This document shows positions 26,099 to 34,635 of a DNA stretch of 64,000 nucleotides, one piece after another (within the stretch, counting starts at the first letter, position 1; every line of letters starts with the position of its first letter). The notes under the pieces are model-generated. The model was not told where the DNA came from. It did not search any database and saw nothing but the letters and a program-made list of their open reading frames with translations. A program made the position numbers and the translations under genes. This DNA comes from Cytobacillus firmus (GTDB taxonomy: Bacteria > Bacillota > Bacilli > Bacillales > Cytobacillaceae): contig NZ_CP098323.1 of NCBI RefSeq assembly GCF_023657595.1, positions 1,016,001 through 1,080,000 of the forward strand. The letters are read 5' to 3'.

Positions 26099-26212
26099 TA
26101 AATCTATTTGAAAGAATAGATTCATCATTTGGACAAACCCTCACATTCTTTCATAGCTTTAGGTTGTGGTACACTTTATATATGAATTGGATGTAAACTG
26201 AGGTGCATACGA

Positions 26213-27598
26213 GTGAAAACAGTATTAGTCATAGGCGGCGGTGTAACAGGATTGTCCGCCATGTATGAGCTGAATAAGTGGAAAAAAGAAAATGATCAGG
26301 ATATACGGCTTGTCCTGGCAGAATCAGCAGAACAGCTTGGCGGAAAAATCCGCACAGTAAGGGAAGGCGGATTTACAATCGAGGCGGGAGCTGATTCGAT
26401 TGTTGCCCGCAAAGCAAATACGATGAATTTTATCCAGGAGCTCGGTTTGGAAGAAGCGGTTGTGTACAATGCGGCAGGACGGTCGTATATTTACACTGAC
26501 GGCGAGCTGAAGCTGATACCGGCAGATTCTGTATTTGGAATCCCGGCCAGTGTTGAATCTCTTGCCAAATCCACGCTTGTTTCAGCAGAAGGAAAAGTGG
26601 AAGCCCTGAAGGATTTTTATACGAAGAATGACCGCTTTACAAAGAATGATTCCATCGGCGATTTCCTTGAGCACTTCTTTGGAAAAGAACTGGTGGAAAA
26701 ACAAATTGCGCCTGTTCTTTCGGGAGTATATTCCGGAAATCTCAGTGACTTAACGATTGCTTCGACTCTTCCGCAGGTGTTTGATTATAAAGAAAAATAC
26801 GGCAGCATCATCAGAGGGTTCGAGGAAAATAAAAAGGTGTTCCAGAGCGCCGGGGGAAAGAAGTTCCTTTCCTTTAATAAGGGCCTGGATACATTAATTG
26901 ATGCTTATGAGGAAAGATTGGACGGAACAGAAATATTAAAAAGCACACAGGCTGTTAAAATAGAAAAAACGGATCGAGGATATACGGTTGATTTCTCAAA
27001 TGGCGAAACCCTGGAGGCGGATCATATAGTGCTCGGCATTCCGCATAATGCCGCTGCAGCCCTGTTCGCTGATGAGGAGCTGAAAGCGGAGTTCGAACCT
27101 TTGAAGAACAGTTCCCTAATTTCTATTTATCTTGCTTATGATATTCCAGACAGCGAACTGCCTGAAGACGGGACAGGCTTCATCACGGCCAATACGGATG
27201 AATTAACCTGCAATGCCTGTACATGGACAAGCCGCAAGTGGAAGCATACATCAGAAAGCGGTAATTTGCTTGTAAGATTATTTTATAAAAGCAGCCATCC
27301 GGCCTTTACATCTCTAAAGGAAATGAATGAAGAAGAGCTGCTGCAGACGGCTCTGGCTGATATTGAAAAAAGCCTCGGCATAACGCCTGAGCCTTTGGCA
27401 AGTGAAGTGACGAATTGGACTGAAAAAATGCCAAACTATCTGATTTCCCATCCTGAGACAGTAGCAGCACTTGAAAACAGGCTGGGCCGTGAATACCCTG
27501 GAATATGGCTTGCAGGCTGCTCTTATTACGGTGTCGGCATCCCTGACTGCATTGAAAATGGGGCAGAAACGGCCGGTAAAATTATTGAGAATATGTAA
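26213..27598 (+). CDS. hemY: Protoporphyrinogen/coproporphyrinogen oxidase
   Basis: It oxidises coproporphyrinogen III (in Firmicutes) to coproporphyrin III in haem synthesis, using FAD. The 461 residues begin with the dinucleotide-binding GGGVTGLSAMYEL, followed by ESAEQLGGKIRTV and GFTIEAGADSI, and end with the FAD motif YGVGIPDCIENGAETAGKI. GTG 26213 follows GAGGTG at 9 bases. In B. subtilis the gene sits in hemEHY; here it stands alone with no hemE or hemH beside it, so it may be relocated or a second copy. A terminator follows. Confidence 0.9.
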   Translation: MKTVLVIGGGVTGLSAMYELNKWKKENDQDIRLVLAESAEQLGGKIRTVREGGFTIEAGADSIVARKANTMNFIQELGLEEAVVYNAAGRSYIYTDGELKLIPADSVFGIPASVESLAKSTLVSAEGKVEALKDFYTKNDRFTKNDSIGDFLEHFFGKELVEKQIAPVLSGVYSGNLSDLTIASTLPQVFDYKEKYGSIIRGFEENKKVFQSAGGKKFLSFNKGLDTLIDAYEERLDGTEILKSTQAVKIEKTDRGYTVDFSNGETLEADHIVLGIPHNAAAALFADEELKAEFEPLKNSSLISIYLAYDIPDSELPEDGTGFITANTDELTCNACTWTSRKWKHTSESGNLLVRLFYKSSHPAFTSLKEMNEEELLQTALADIEKSLGITPEPLASEVTNWTEKMPNYLISHPETVAALENRLGREYPGIWLAGCSYYGVGIPDCIENGAETAGKIIENM

Positions 27599-27602
27599 AA
27601 CA

Positions 27603-27636
27603 AAAATCCCCTTCTGTGTAAGATGGGGATTTTTTG
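27603..27636 (+). terminator. Terminator of hemY
   Basis: AAAATCCCC pairs with GGGGATTTT across a 13-base loop, followed by more Ts. Confidence 0.75.
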
Positions 27637-27637
27637 C

Positions 27638-27862
27638 TTATATGATTTTGGTAAGATCCTTAGGACTTTCAAGCTTCATTTGCTCCAGTTCGAGCTTCAT
27701 TTTTTCGGTTTCAAGCAAAAAGTTTTCTTGCTTCAGCTTTTCCAGGGTGATTTCATCTTTTATCATATTATGTTTGATCTTTGCGAGTTTTTGAGTATGA
27801 ACAGTCAGGATGGCAATGATGGGAATAGAGAAAGTCATAACAACGGCAATAATACCTGTCAA
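27638..27862 (-). CDS. Small membrane-anchored coiled-coil protein
   Basis: The 74-residue protein has one N-terminal membrane segment (IIAVVMTFSIPIIAILTV, about residues 4-21) and a charged helix of Lys/Glu/Leu repeats that should form a coiled coil on one side of the membrane. TTG 27862 has GAGGTG 8 bases upstream. Small proteins of this layout recur in Bacillus, sometimes beside regulators, but I know no function. Confidence 0.6.
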   Translation of the reverse strand: MTGIIAVVMTFSIPIIAILTVHTQKLAKIKHNMIKDEITLEKLKQENFLLETEKMKLELEQMKLESPKDLTKII

Positions 27863-27977
27863 ATTCCTTGCACCTCACATTTAATTGAATTAGAAAATTT
27901 TGTATAATTGGTATTTGTAAAAATTATAGCAAATGACAAGAGAGATAGAAACGCGAAAATTATCTGGTGGTGAAGAA

Positions 27978-28343
27978 ATGGCTGAAATTACTATAAAAAG
28001 AGTATACGATCCGTATGAAGAGGCTGATGGATACCGAGTATTAGTGGATCGGCTGTGGCCGAGGGGAATTAAAAAAGAAGAAGCACATTTATCAGCCTGG
28101 GAGAAAGAAGTTGCACCAAGCAGCGGACTTAGAAAAACTTTTAATCATAAACCTGAACTTTTCTGTATGTTCCGGGAAAAGTATCTCATTGAGCTGCGCA
28201 CACAGACAGACAAGATTCGCAAGATGGAAGAACTGTACGAGATATCGAAGAAGCAAAAACTTACATTACTATATGCTGCAAAAGATACAGTAAATAACCA
28301 TGCAATTGTATTATTGGAAGAATTATTAAGCAAGGAGAAATGA
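27978..28343 (+). CDS. DUF488 family protein (YeaO-like)
   Basis: A 121-residue soluble protein with the family motifs IKRVYDPYEEADGYRVLVD and RLWPRGIKKEEA, and a C-terminal LTLLYAAKDTVNNHAIVL. DUF488/YeaO proteins have no proven activity. ATG 27978 follows TGGTGGTGAAGAA; an in-frame upstream ATG at 27933 gives an N-terminal extension not seen in the family. It lies just before the amidohydrolase island but is probably not part of it. Confidence 0.82.
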   Translation: MAEITIKRVYDPYEEADGYRVLVDRLWPRGIKKEEAHLSAWEKEVAPSSGLRKTFNHKPELFCMFREKYLIELRTQTDKIRKMEELYEISKKQKLTLLYAAKDTVNNHAIVLLEELLSKEK

Positions 28344-28472
28344 AGCTTAATGTTATAGGCAGGAAAAAAATAAAAAAAAGGTAGAAATACTTTAAATTTA
28401 AGTAATGATTCTGAAAGTTTAGTGTTTTCTTTTTTCCTATACTTAAAGTTAAAAGAAGTGAGGGAGAAGGAA

Positions 28473-29981
28473 ATGATTGATTTACTCCTGATTCATGGAA
28501 CAGTTATTACTATGGATCAAAACAGGCGTATCATCACTGATGGAGCTGTTGCCATAAAAGGAAGCAGGATCCTTGATGTGGGTATGAGTGAAAAACTATT
28601 GGAAAAATATGAATCGAAAGAAGTAATAGATTGCAGCCATCATTGTATCCTGCCGGGATTAATAGATGTACATGGACATGGCGGACATTCAATGTTTAAG
28701 ACAATTGCAATGGAAAGCCTGGATGATTGGATGCCTATCATGACGAATACGTATAAGCATTTTGTAACAGATGAATTCTGGTATTTTGAAGGAAAGCTTT
28801 CAGCGCTTGAACGTCTGAAGGCGGGCATAACAACAGGTGTATCTGTTCTTGGCTCAATGCCAAGGTCGGATGATCCGGTTTTTGCCATCAATCATGCAAA
28901 AGCCTATGCAGAGACTGGTGTCAGGGAGGTTGTTTGCACCGGTCCCTGCAATCCGCCATGGCCTCATTCATTCAGCAGGTGGATAGACGGTCAAAGAATG
29001 ACTAAAGAAGTCACCTATGAGGAAGTGTTAAATGGTGCAGAAGCAGTGATTGAAGCTTTAAACCATTCCAATCAAGACCGGACAAGAGCTTTTATTACAC
29101 CTTTCGTAATTGTTACATCAGTTGAACCATCTGGCCCAACTTCACCTGCGAAACTTCATCATTTAACAGAGCATGATTTATACCAAGCAAAGAAAGTCAG
29201 AGAAATTGCCAGAAAATATAATACAAGAATCCACTCTGATGCTTTTGGTGGCATGATTCACTTAGCAGTAAAGGATTGGGAGAATGCTCTTTTAGGTCCA
29301 GATGTTCATCTTCAGCATTGCAGGGGGATATCCTTTGATGAAGCGAAAATATTAGCTGAAACCGGAACAAATGTCAGTGCCTCTCCTGGATTCTCTCAAA
29401 TTCATGCCCGCACACCAATGATAGAATTGATCGAGCTGGGAACAACGGTTGCCATATCAACAGATGGTACTTCACCGTCCACTGGCTTTGACATGTTTCA
29501 AGCCATGAGAAAAACACAATTTATACATCAGGCCGCCCATAGAGATGAATATTGCTTACCTCCTGGTAAACTTCTGGAAATGGTTACGATTGATGCAGCA
29601 AAATGTATTGGATGGGATGATGAATTGGGCTCTCTGGAAGCGGGGAAAAAGGCCGATGTTATAACTGTCAACATGCATCAGCCGCACTTAACACCTGAAT
29701 TTATGCATATTCATCGGCTTGTCCATCAAGCTTATGCAACTGATGTGGGGCATGTTATCGTAGATGGCAGGGTTCTTATGAAAGACAGAAAAGTCTGCTC
29801 TGTTGATGAAAGGTCAGTTTTGGCAGAAGCAAATGAAGAAGCTGACGCAACAATTAAACGTGCTGGTCTTGAAAGATATATGAGGCAAACGAAATATTTT
29901 TGGGGTCACACACGAACCTATGGAGATGGAATGGACCATAACGCTGAAGAAGCTGCTGGGGAGAAAGGGGATCATCAATGA
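28473..29981 (+). CDS. Amidohydrolase superfamily protein (first gene of the island)
   Basis: The 502-residue metal-dependent hydrolase has the superfamily opening PGLIDVHGHGGHSMF (His67, His69), the middle metal region RIHSDAFGGM and LQHC, and the late Asp in STDGTSPSTG, with the C-terminal composite domain KKADVITVN. All standard metal ligands seem present. Relatives deaminate or hydrolyse C-N bonds in purine-, triazine- or guanidino-type rings; the substrate is unknown. ATG 28473 has GTGAGGGAGAAGG upstream; the frame runs back to 28422. Its TGA overlaps the next start (ATGA), so the two are coupled. Confidence 0.8.
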   Translation: MIDLLLIHGTVITMDQNRRIITDGAVAIKGSRILDVGMSEKLLEKYESKEVIDCSHHCILPGLIDVHGHGGHSMFKTIAMESLDDWMPIMTNTYKHFVTDEFWYFEGKLSALERLKAGITTGVSVLGSMPRSDDPVFAINHAKAYAETGVREVVCTGPCNPPWPHSFSRWIDGQRMTKEVTYEEVLNGAEAVIEALNHSNQDRTRAFITPFVIVTSVEPSGPTSPAKLHHLTEHDLYQAKKVREIARKYNTRIHSDAFGGMIHLAVKDWENALLGPDVHLQHCRGISFDEAKILAETGTNVSASPGFSQIHARTPMIELIELGTTVAISTDGTSPSTGFDMFQAMRKTQFIHQAAHRDEYCLPPGKLLEMVTIDAAKCIGWDDELGSLEAGKKADVITVNMHQPHLTPEFMHIHRLVHQAYATDVGHVIVDGRVLMKDRKVCSVDERSVLAEANEEADATIKRAGLERYMRQTKYFWGHTRTYGDGMDHNAEEAAGEKGDHQ

Positions 29982-31456
29982 AGACCAGGCTAAAGGGGAA
30001 ATATGTAATTGGATATGATGGAAAAGATCATGTCCTGATAGAAAATGCTGAAGTTGTTTTTGAAAATGATACCATCATTTATGTTGGAAAAAGTTATTCG
30101 GGCCAAGCTGATAAAGTTATAGATGCCGGCTGTGCTTTAATCAGTCCGGGATTCATTGATTTGAATGCATTAGGCGATATTGATCATGATATCCTGCATT
30201 TGGAGGCCAGTTCAGCAAGACAGAAAAATCTGCTTTGGTCAGAGAGGTATGTGAAGAAAGGGCACCATGAAATTATGACGGCTGAAGAAGAGGCCTTTAA
30301 ATCTTTATATGCCTATTCACAGCTGATCCTTCATGGAATTACAACTGCTATGCCAATCACTTCTGTGCATTATAAAAAATGGGCAGAAACATATGAGGAG
30401 CTTGCTGCAGCAGCGAGGCATGCTGCTGACCTGGGACTGCGTATATATATGGGGCCAAGCTATCAATCGGGGATAAGAGTCGTTCAGGCTGATGGCAATA
30501 TAAAGATTTATTGGGATGAAGAAGCTGGAAGGCAAGGATTAGAAAGAGCTGTGCGTTTTTTGGAGGAGTTTGATGGTTCATTTAATGGTTTGGTCAGGGG
30601 AATGCTTGCACCTGAGCGGATTGAAAGTCAAACGGAAGAAAGCCTTCTCCTGACAAAGCAATATAGTGAACATTATAAAGTTCCGATAAAATTGCATGCA
30701 GCCCAAGGTGATTTTGAATACCATACTATGGTTGAGAAATATGGCGTAACGCCAATTAGGCACTTGTATAATCTTGGATTTTTAGGATCCAGAACGGCGA
30801 TTCCTCATGCCCATTTTATTGCAGGATACAGTGAGGCAAAAACAGGTGGCGGGGATGATTTGTCTCTTCTGAGGGAAACGGGGACAACTGTTATTCATTG
30901 CCCATTGATAATTGGAAGGCATGGGCAGGCAATGGAGTCCTTTGCAAAATATAAGCAGTCAGGAATTAATTTGGCGTTGGGAACAGACACCTTTCCTCCC
31001 GATATGTTCCAGAATATCAGGACAGGAAGCATGCTTTCCCGGATCGTAAATAAAGAAGTTAAAGACTCATCATACTCAGACCTTTACCGTGCTGCTACAT
31101 TAGGGGCTGCAAAGTTTCTGGGAAGAGAAGATTTGGGCCGTCTTTGCGCCGGTGCAAAAGCAGATATTATTGCAATTGAATTAGACGGATTCCATATGGG
31201 AGTTTTAGATGATCCCCTAAGGACAGTGATGGTAAGCGGAACTGGAAGAGATGTCAAGTTATCCATCATTAATGGGAAAGTAGTCATGAAAGACCGAAAA
31301 TTACCCAACCTTGATTTAGAGGCATTAAAAGGAAAAGCACAAGAATATTTTATAAAAATGAAAAAAGGTTATTTGAAAAGAGATTATCAAGAGCTTCCAG
31401 AGAATGAATTGCTGCCGCCTTCTTTCAGATTTGTCGATTCTATTAATCAGCAATGA
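29978..31456 (+). CDS. Amidohydrolase superfamily protein without the usual HxH
   Basis: The 492 residues follow the amidohydrolase plan: SPGFIDLNALGDIDHD, HAAQGDFEY, PHAHFIAGYSE, HCPLIIGRHG, LGTDTFPPDM and the C-terminal KADIIAIE. The first metal motif HxH after GFID is replaced by LNALGDIDH, so metal binding must differ, perhaps using the later Asp/His pair. The family is annotated as chlorohydrolase-like in related genomes (recalled). It is translationally coupled to the preceding amidohydrolase by ATGA, suggesting the two act in series or together. Confidence 0.78.
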   Translation: MKTRLKGKYVIGYDGKDHVLIENAEVVFENDTIIYVGKSYSGQADKVIDAGCALISPGFIDLNALGDIDHDILHLEASSARQKNLLWSERYVKKGHHEIMTAEEEAFKSLYAYSQLILHGITTAMPITSVHYKKWAETYEELAAAARHAADLGLRIYMGPSYQSGIRVVQADGNIKIYWDEEAGRQGLERAVRFLEEFDGSFNGLVRGMLAPERIESQTEESLLLTKQYSEHYKVPIKLHAAQGDFEYHTMVEKYGVTPIRHLYNLGFLGSRTAIPHAHFIAGYSEAKTGGGDDLSLLRETGTTVIHCPLIIGRHGQAMESFAKYKQSGINLALGTDTFPPDMFQNIRTGSMLSRIVNKEVKDSSYSDLYRAATLGAAKFLGREDLGRLCAGAKADIIAIELDGFHMGVLDDPLRTVMVSGTGRDVKLSIINGKVVMKDRKLPNLDLEALKGKAQEYFIKMKKGYLKRDYQELPENELLPPSFRFVDSINQQ

Positions 31457-31477
31457 CGTTTAATATTTTGAATAAGT

Positions 31478-31542
31478 AGTAGAAAAAGTTTAAAAACATG
31501 TAAAGAAAGTAGAAAAAGATTAATCAGAATATTTTATATAAT
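31478..31542 (+). promoter_or_regulatory. Candidate activator site and promoter of the first binding-protein gene
   Basis: AGTAGAAAAAG occurs at 31478-31488 and 31508-31518, 30 bp (about three helical turns) apart. The second copy lies on the -35 position of a promoter with TATAAT at 31537-31542. This fits an AraC-type activator, such as the response regulator of this island. Confidence 0.4.
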
Positions 31543-31581
31543 TAGATAAAGGCTTTAGGGCTTAAAAAAGGGGGATTGAAT

Positions 31582-33147
31582 TTGAAAGTGAAAAAAAGAA
31601 TGGAGTTAGTCATTTTAGCTTTGCTGATCGCAATCCTTATTTCAGGCTGTTCCACCAAGAAGCAAGTGAACAGCAGTCAGGACACCAAGGGAATAGCATC
31701 TGGAAACGGCGGAACATTAGTTATAGCCCGTTTATCTGATGCAGAAAATTTAGATCATCATTTTATGTCGACGATCAATGCTGCCAGCGTAACACATAAT
31801 AAGATTTATGAGGGGCTTGTTGGCCGGGATAAAAATGCGGAAATCAAGCCGGTGCTGGCTGAAAAGTGGGAACAGTTAGATGAAACAACTTGGGAGTTCA
31901 AGCTTAGAGAAGATGTAACATTCCATGACGGGACTGCTTTTAATGCCGATGCAGTGAAAGCAACATTTGACCGGTTATTAGATCCCGATGTTGCCTCCCC
32001 AAGAGCTGTTGTATTCAAAATGGTAGAAGAGGTAAAGGCAGTCGATGAATTTACTGTTCAATTTAAGTTATCAGAACCGTTTTCACCCCTGCTATCCATA
32101 TTGGCCAATCATGAAGGCGGCATCATCTCACCAAAAACTATCGAGAAATATGGAAAAAAAGTTATTCAAGAACCTGTTGGGACAGGCCCATTTGTATTTG
32201 AGTCCTGGACACCAGGCAAGGAAATTGTTTTTAACAAAAATGAGTCGTATTGGGGGACTCAATCTAAGCTGGATAAAGTAATATTTAAAATCGTCCCTGA
32301 AGAAACAACAAGGATATCCATGCTCGAAACCGGCGAAGCCCATATAGCCGAACCGCTCTCGGTCACAATGATGGAAACAGTGGAAAACTCCAAAAATGCA
32401 GAAATTTACCGCAGTGAAGGATTTGGCACAGAATATATTGGGTTCAACGTAGAAAAGGATCCATTCGATGATGCCCGAGTCCGCAAAGCGGTTGGGCATG
32501 CTGTTGAAATGGATTCCATCTTGGAAGGAGTATTTGAGAATGTTGGGAAAAAATCCAATTCACTGCTGGGGCCAAAGGTCTTTGGATATCATGAAAGCTT
32601 AGAGGCATATGAATATAATCTCAATGAGGCAAAAAGGCTTCTCACAGAAGCGGGCTACCCAAACGGCTTTGAATCCACATTGAAAACAATGGATAAGAAA
32701 GAATGGATCAATATGGCGGAAGTTCTTCAATCACAGCTGAAAGGTATTGGAATCAAACTGGATATTCAGGTATATGAATATGGGACATTTGTAGAACAGG
32801 TAAACCGCGGTGATTCCGAGATGTTTATTTTAAGCTGGAGAAACGCTACGGGAGATGCTGATTATAATCAATATAACCTTTTCCATAGCAGTTCACACGG
32901 CGCTGCCGGTAATACCTTCTTTTACAGCAATAAAGAAGTGGACAGCTTAATAGAAGCTGCACGCGCTGAAAAAGATTCGGATAAGCGGATGGAGTTCTAT
33001 GCAAAAGCTCAGGAAATCGAAATGGAAGAATCCGTATATATTCCGGTTCGTGTAATTGAGAATATGGCGGCTATTTCAAAAGATGTAAAAGGCTTCTCTA
33101 TAAGTCCATCTGGATACTTGGAGATCAATGACATTTCAATTAAATAA
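31582..33147 (+). CDS. ABC transporter substrate-binding lipoprotein, family 5
   Basis: The lipoprotein signal ends in ISGCS (Cys23 of this form), so the protein is anchored outside the membrane. The mature part has the SBP family 5 (DppA/OppA/NikA) signatures: ARLSDAENLDHHF, LAEKWEQLDETTWEFKLRED, VTFHDGTAFNADAVKATF and PVGTGPF. Such proteins bind peptides, nickel chelates or other small solutes. It lacks its own permease and probably feeds the importer at 41482-45360. TTG 31582 is placed better than TTG 31576 after AAGGGGG. A hairpin follows, then an amidohydrolase gene. Confidence 0.88.
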   Translation: MKVKKRMELVILALLIAILISGCSTKKQVNSSQDTKGIASGNGGTLVIARLSDAENLDHHFMSTINAASVTHNKIYEGLVGRDKNAEIKPVLAEKWEQLDETTWEFKLREDVTFHDGTAFNADAVKATFDRLLDPDVASPRAVVFKMVEEVKAVDEFTVQFKLSEPFSPLLSILANHEGGIISPKTIEKYGKKVIQEPVGTGPFVFESWTPGKEIVFNKNESYWGTQSKLDKVIFKIVPEETTRISMLETGEAHIAEPLSVTMMETVENSKNAEIYRSEGFGTEYIGFNVEKDPFDDARVRKAVGHAVEMDSILEGVFENVGKKSNSLLGPKVFGYHESLEAYEYNLNEAKRLLTEAGYPNGFESTLKTMDKKEWINMAEVLQSQLKGIGIKLDIQVYEYGTFVEQVNRGDSEMFILSWRNATGDADYNQYNLFHSSSHGAAGNTFFYSNKEVDSLIEAARAEKDSDKRMEFYAKAQEIEMEESVYIPVRVIENMAAISKDVKGFSISPSGYLEINDISIK

Positions 33148-33152
33148 GCTCT

Positions 33153-33192
33153 AAGATAAGAGGGATATCCATTCTGGGTACCCTTTTATCTT
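33153..33192 (+). other. Intercistronic hairpin after the first binding-protein gene
   Basis: AAGATAAGAGGG pairs with CCCTTTTATCTT (33153-33164 with 33181-33192, one wobble pair). It may protect or partly terminate the binding-protein message before the amidohydrolase gene. Confidence 0.55.
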
Positions 33193-33212
33193 GTCCGGGG
33201 CCGGAAAGGTGA

Positions 33213-34454
33213 ATGAAAATGAATAATAGCTATTGGCTGAAGAATGTGCGATTAGAATGCGGATACAAAAATGAGAATAATAGAGTGTCAGGTACGATAA
33301 CAGATCAATTTCATTTATTAATAGAGGACGGCTGCATTGCTAAGATTACGAAGGAATTAGAGGCGTCCTCTGATAATCTGCCAATAGAAGATGCAAAGGG
33401 ACTGCTGTTATTGCCATCCTTTGTGGAAAAGCATGTCCATCTCGATAAAACGTATATGGGGGATAAGTGGAGAGCCTGCATTCCTGCATCGGGTGTCATA
33501 GATCGATGTGAAATTGAAAAGAATGCACTGTTATCTATGTCTTCAAGCACCTATCAGCGGTCAAAAGCTTTGCTTAAGCAGCTAATATCCTATGGATCAA
33601 CTCACATTAGAACCCATGTGGATATATACCCTGAAGTCCAATTACGGAATTTAGCTGAAGTTCAGCAGACATTGGAGGAATTTTCAGGCTATGCCAGCTC
33701 CGAGATTGTGGCCTTTGCCCAGCATGGTTTGCTGCGCTCAGGGACACCTCAGCTTATTAGAGAAGCTATTAGAAACGGTGCTGGAATTGTAGGTGCGGTC
33801 GATCCTGCTACTGTTGACAACAATATTGAAGCCTCGCTTGTTCAATTGATGGATTTAGCTGTAGAAAGCGATGCAGATATTGACTTGCATTTACATGATC
33901 CTGGTCACCTTGGGACTTTTACAATGAAAAGACTGGCCTTTCTGACTAAGGAAGCTGGCTGGGAAGGAAGGGTTGCAATTAGCCATGCATTTGGCCTGGG
34001 GGATGTTTCAAGGGAAGAAGCCTCCGAGGTGGCAGAGATTTTAAAAGACGCTCGTATTTCGATCGTTACTAGCCTTCCGTCTGGACGTGCGATCCCGCCT
34101 GTTGATCTGTTAAGTGATTGGGGAGTAGAGGTTGCTGTCGGAAACGATAATATTTTTGATTCATGGTGGCCAACAGGAAATGGAGATATCCTGGAAAGAG
34201 CAGGCCGTTTAATTGAACGGTATAGATGGACGGATGAAAAGTCTCTTTCACAGGCATTTAGATATATTACAGGGGGCAGAACGCCGCTTGATCAGAAGGG
34301 AAACCGGATCTGGCCAGCACCTGGTGATGAAGCCAGCATGGTCCTTGTCGATGCAAGCTGTTCAGCAGAGGCTATGGCGAGAAGGGCGGAACGCCATGCA
34401 GTGTACTATAAGGGAACTTTAGTTTGCGATAAAAAAGGCATAAATCCAGAGTGA
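33213..34454 (+). CDS. Cytosine deaminase-like amidohydrolase, paralogue 1
   Basis: The 413-residue protein follows the CodA/AtzC branch of the amidohydrolases: KHVHLDKT (His74, His76), THIRTHVDI, AFAQHGLLRSG, DLHLHDPGH, a conserved ISHAFGLG and the late Asp in VGNDNIFDSWWP. It has two close paralogues downstream (47302-48540 and 48567-49790). CodA-like enzymes hydrolyse exocyclic amines from pyrimidine- or triazine-like rings. The start follows GGAAAGGTGAATGAAA, with ATG 33213 or 33219 possible. It is paired with the family 5 binding protein. Confidence 0.82.
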   Translation: MKMNNSYWLKNVRLECGYKNENNRVSGTITDQFHLLIEDGCIAKITKELEASSDNLPIEDAKGLLLLPSFVEKHVHLDKTYMGDKWRACIPASGVIDRCEIEKNALLSMSSSTYQRSKALLKQLISYGSTHIRTHVDIYPEVQLRNLAEVQQTLEEFSGYASSEIVAFAQHGLLRSGTPQLIREAIRNGAGIVGAVDPATVDNNIEASLVQLMDLAVESDADIDLHLHDPGHLGTFTMKRLAFLTKEAGWEGRVAISHAFGLGDVSREEASEVAEILKDARISIVTSLPSGRAIPPVDLLSDWGVEVAVGNDNIFDSWWPTGNGDILERAGRLIERYRWTDEKSLSQAFRYITGGRTPLDQKGNRIWPAPGDEASMVLVDASCSAEAMARRAERHAVYYKGTLVCDKKGINPE

Positions 34455-34507
34455 TCTGATCATTCTCTGGTAATTGTCTTCTTATATATTTCTAAAAAAA
34501 TGAAGAA

Positions 34508-34570
34508 GTAAAGAAAACTAAAAAATTGGTAAAGGAATCCGAAAAAAATAGTTAGATTTTTTTATACAAT
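34508..34570 (+). promoter_or_regulatory. Candidate activator site and promoter of allB
   Basis: GTAAAG is repeated at 34508-34513 and 34529-34534, 21 bp apart, within A-rich sequence. GTAAAGAAA at the first copy also occurs at 31500-31508 before the binding-protein gene. A TACAAT -10 box is at 34565-34570. Confidence 0.35.
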
Positions 34571-34635
34571 TTAAGAAAGCAGTATGAGGTTCCGCAAGAT
34601 ACAGGATATGTATTAAAAGCAGAGGGGGAAATACG

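Noticed and set aside
28473..31456. Assigning the two amidohydrolases as atrazine enzymes AtzA/AtzB
   Set aside because: Only superfamily motifs are visible, one lacks HxH, and cyanuric acid hydrolase and downstream steps are absent.
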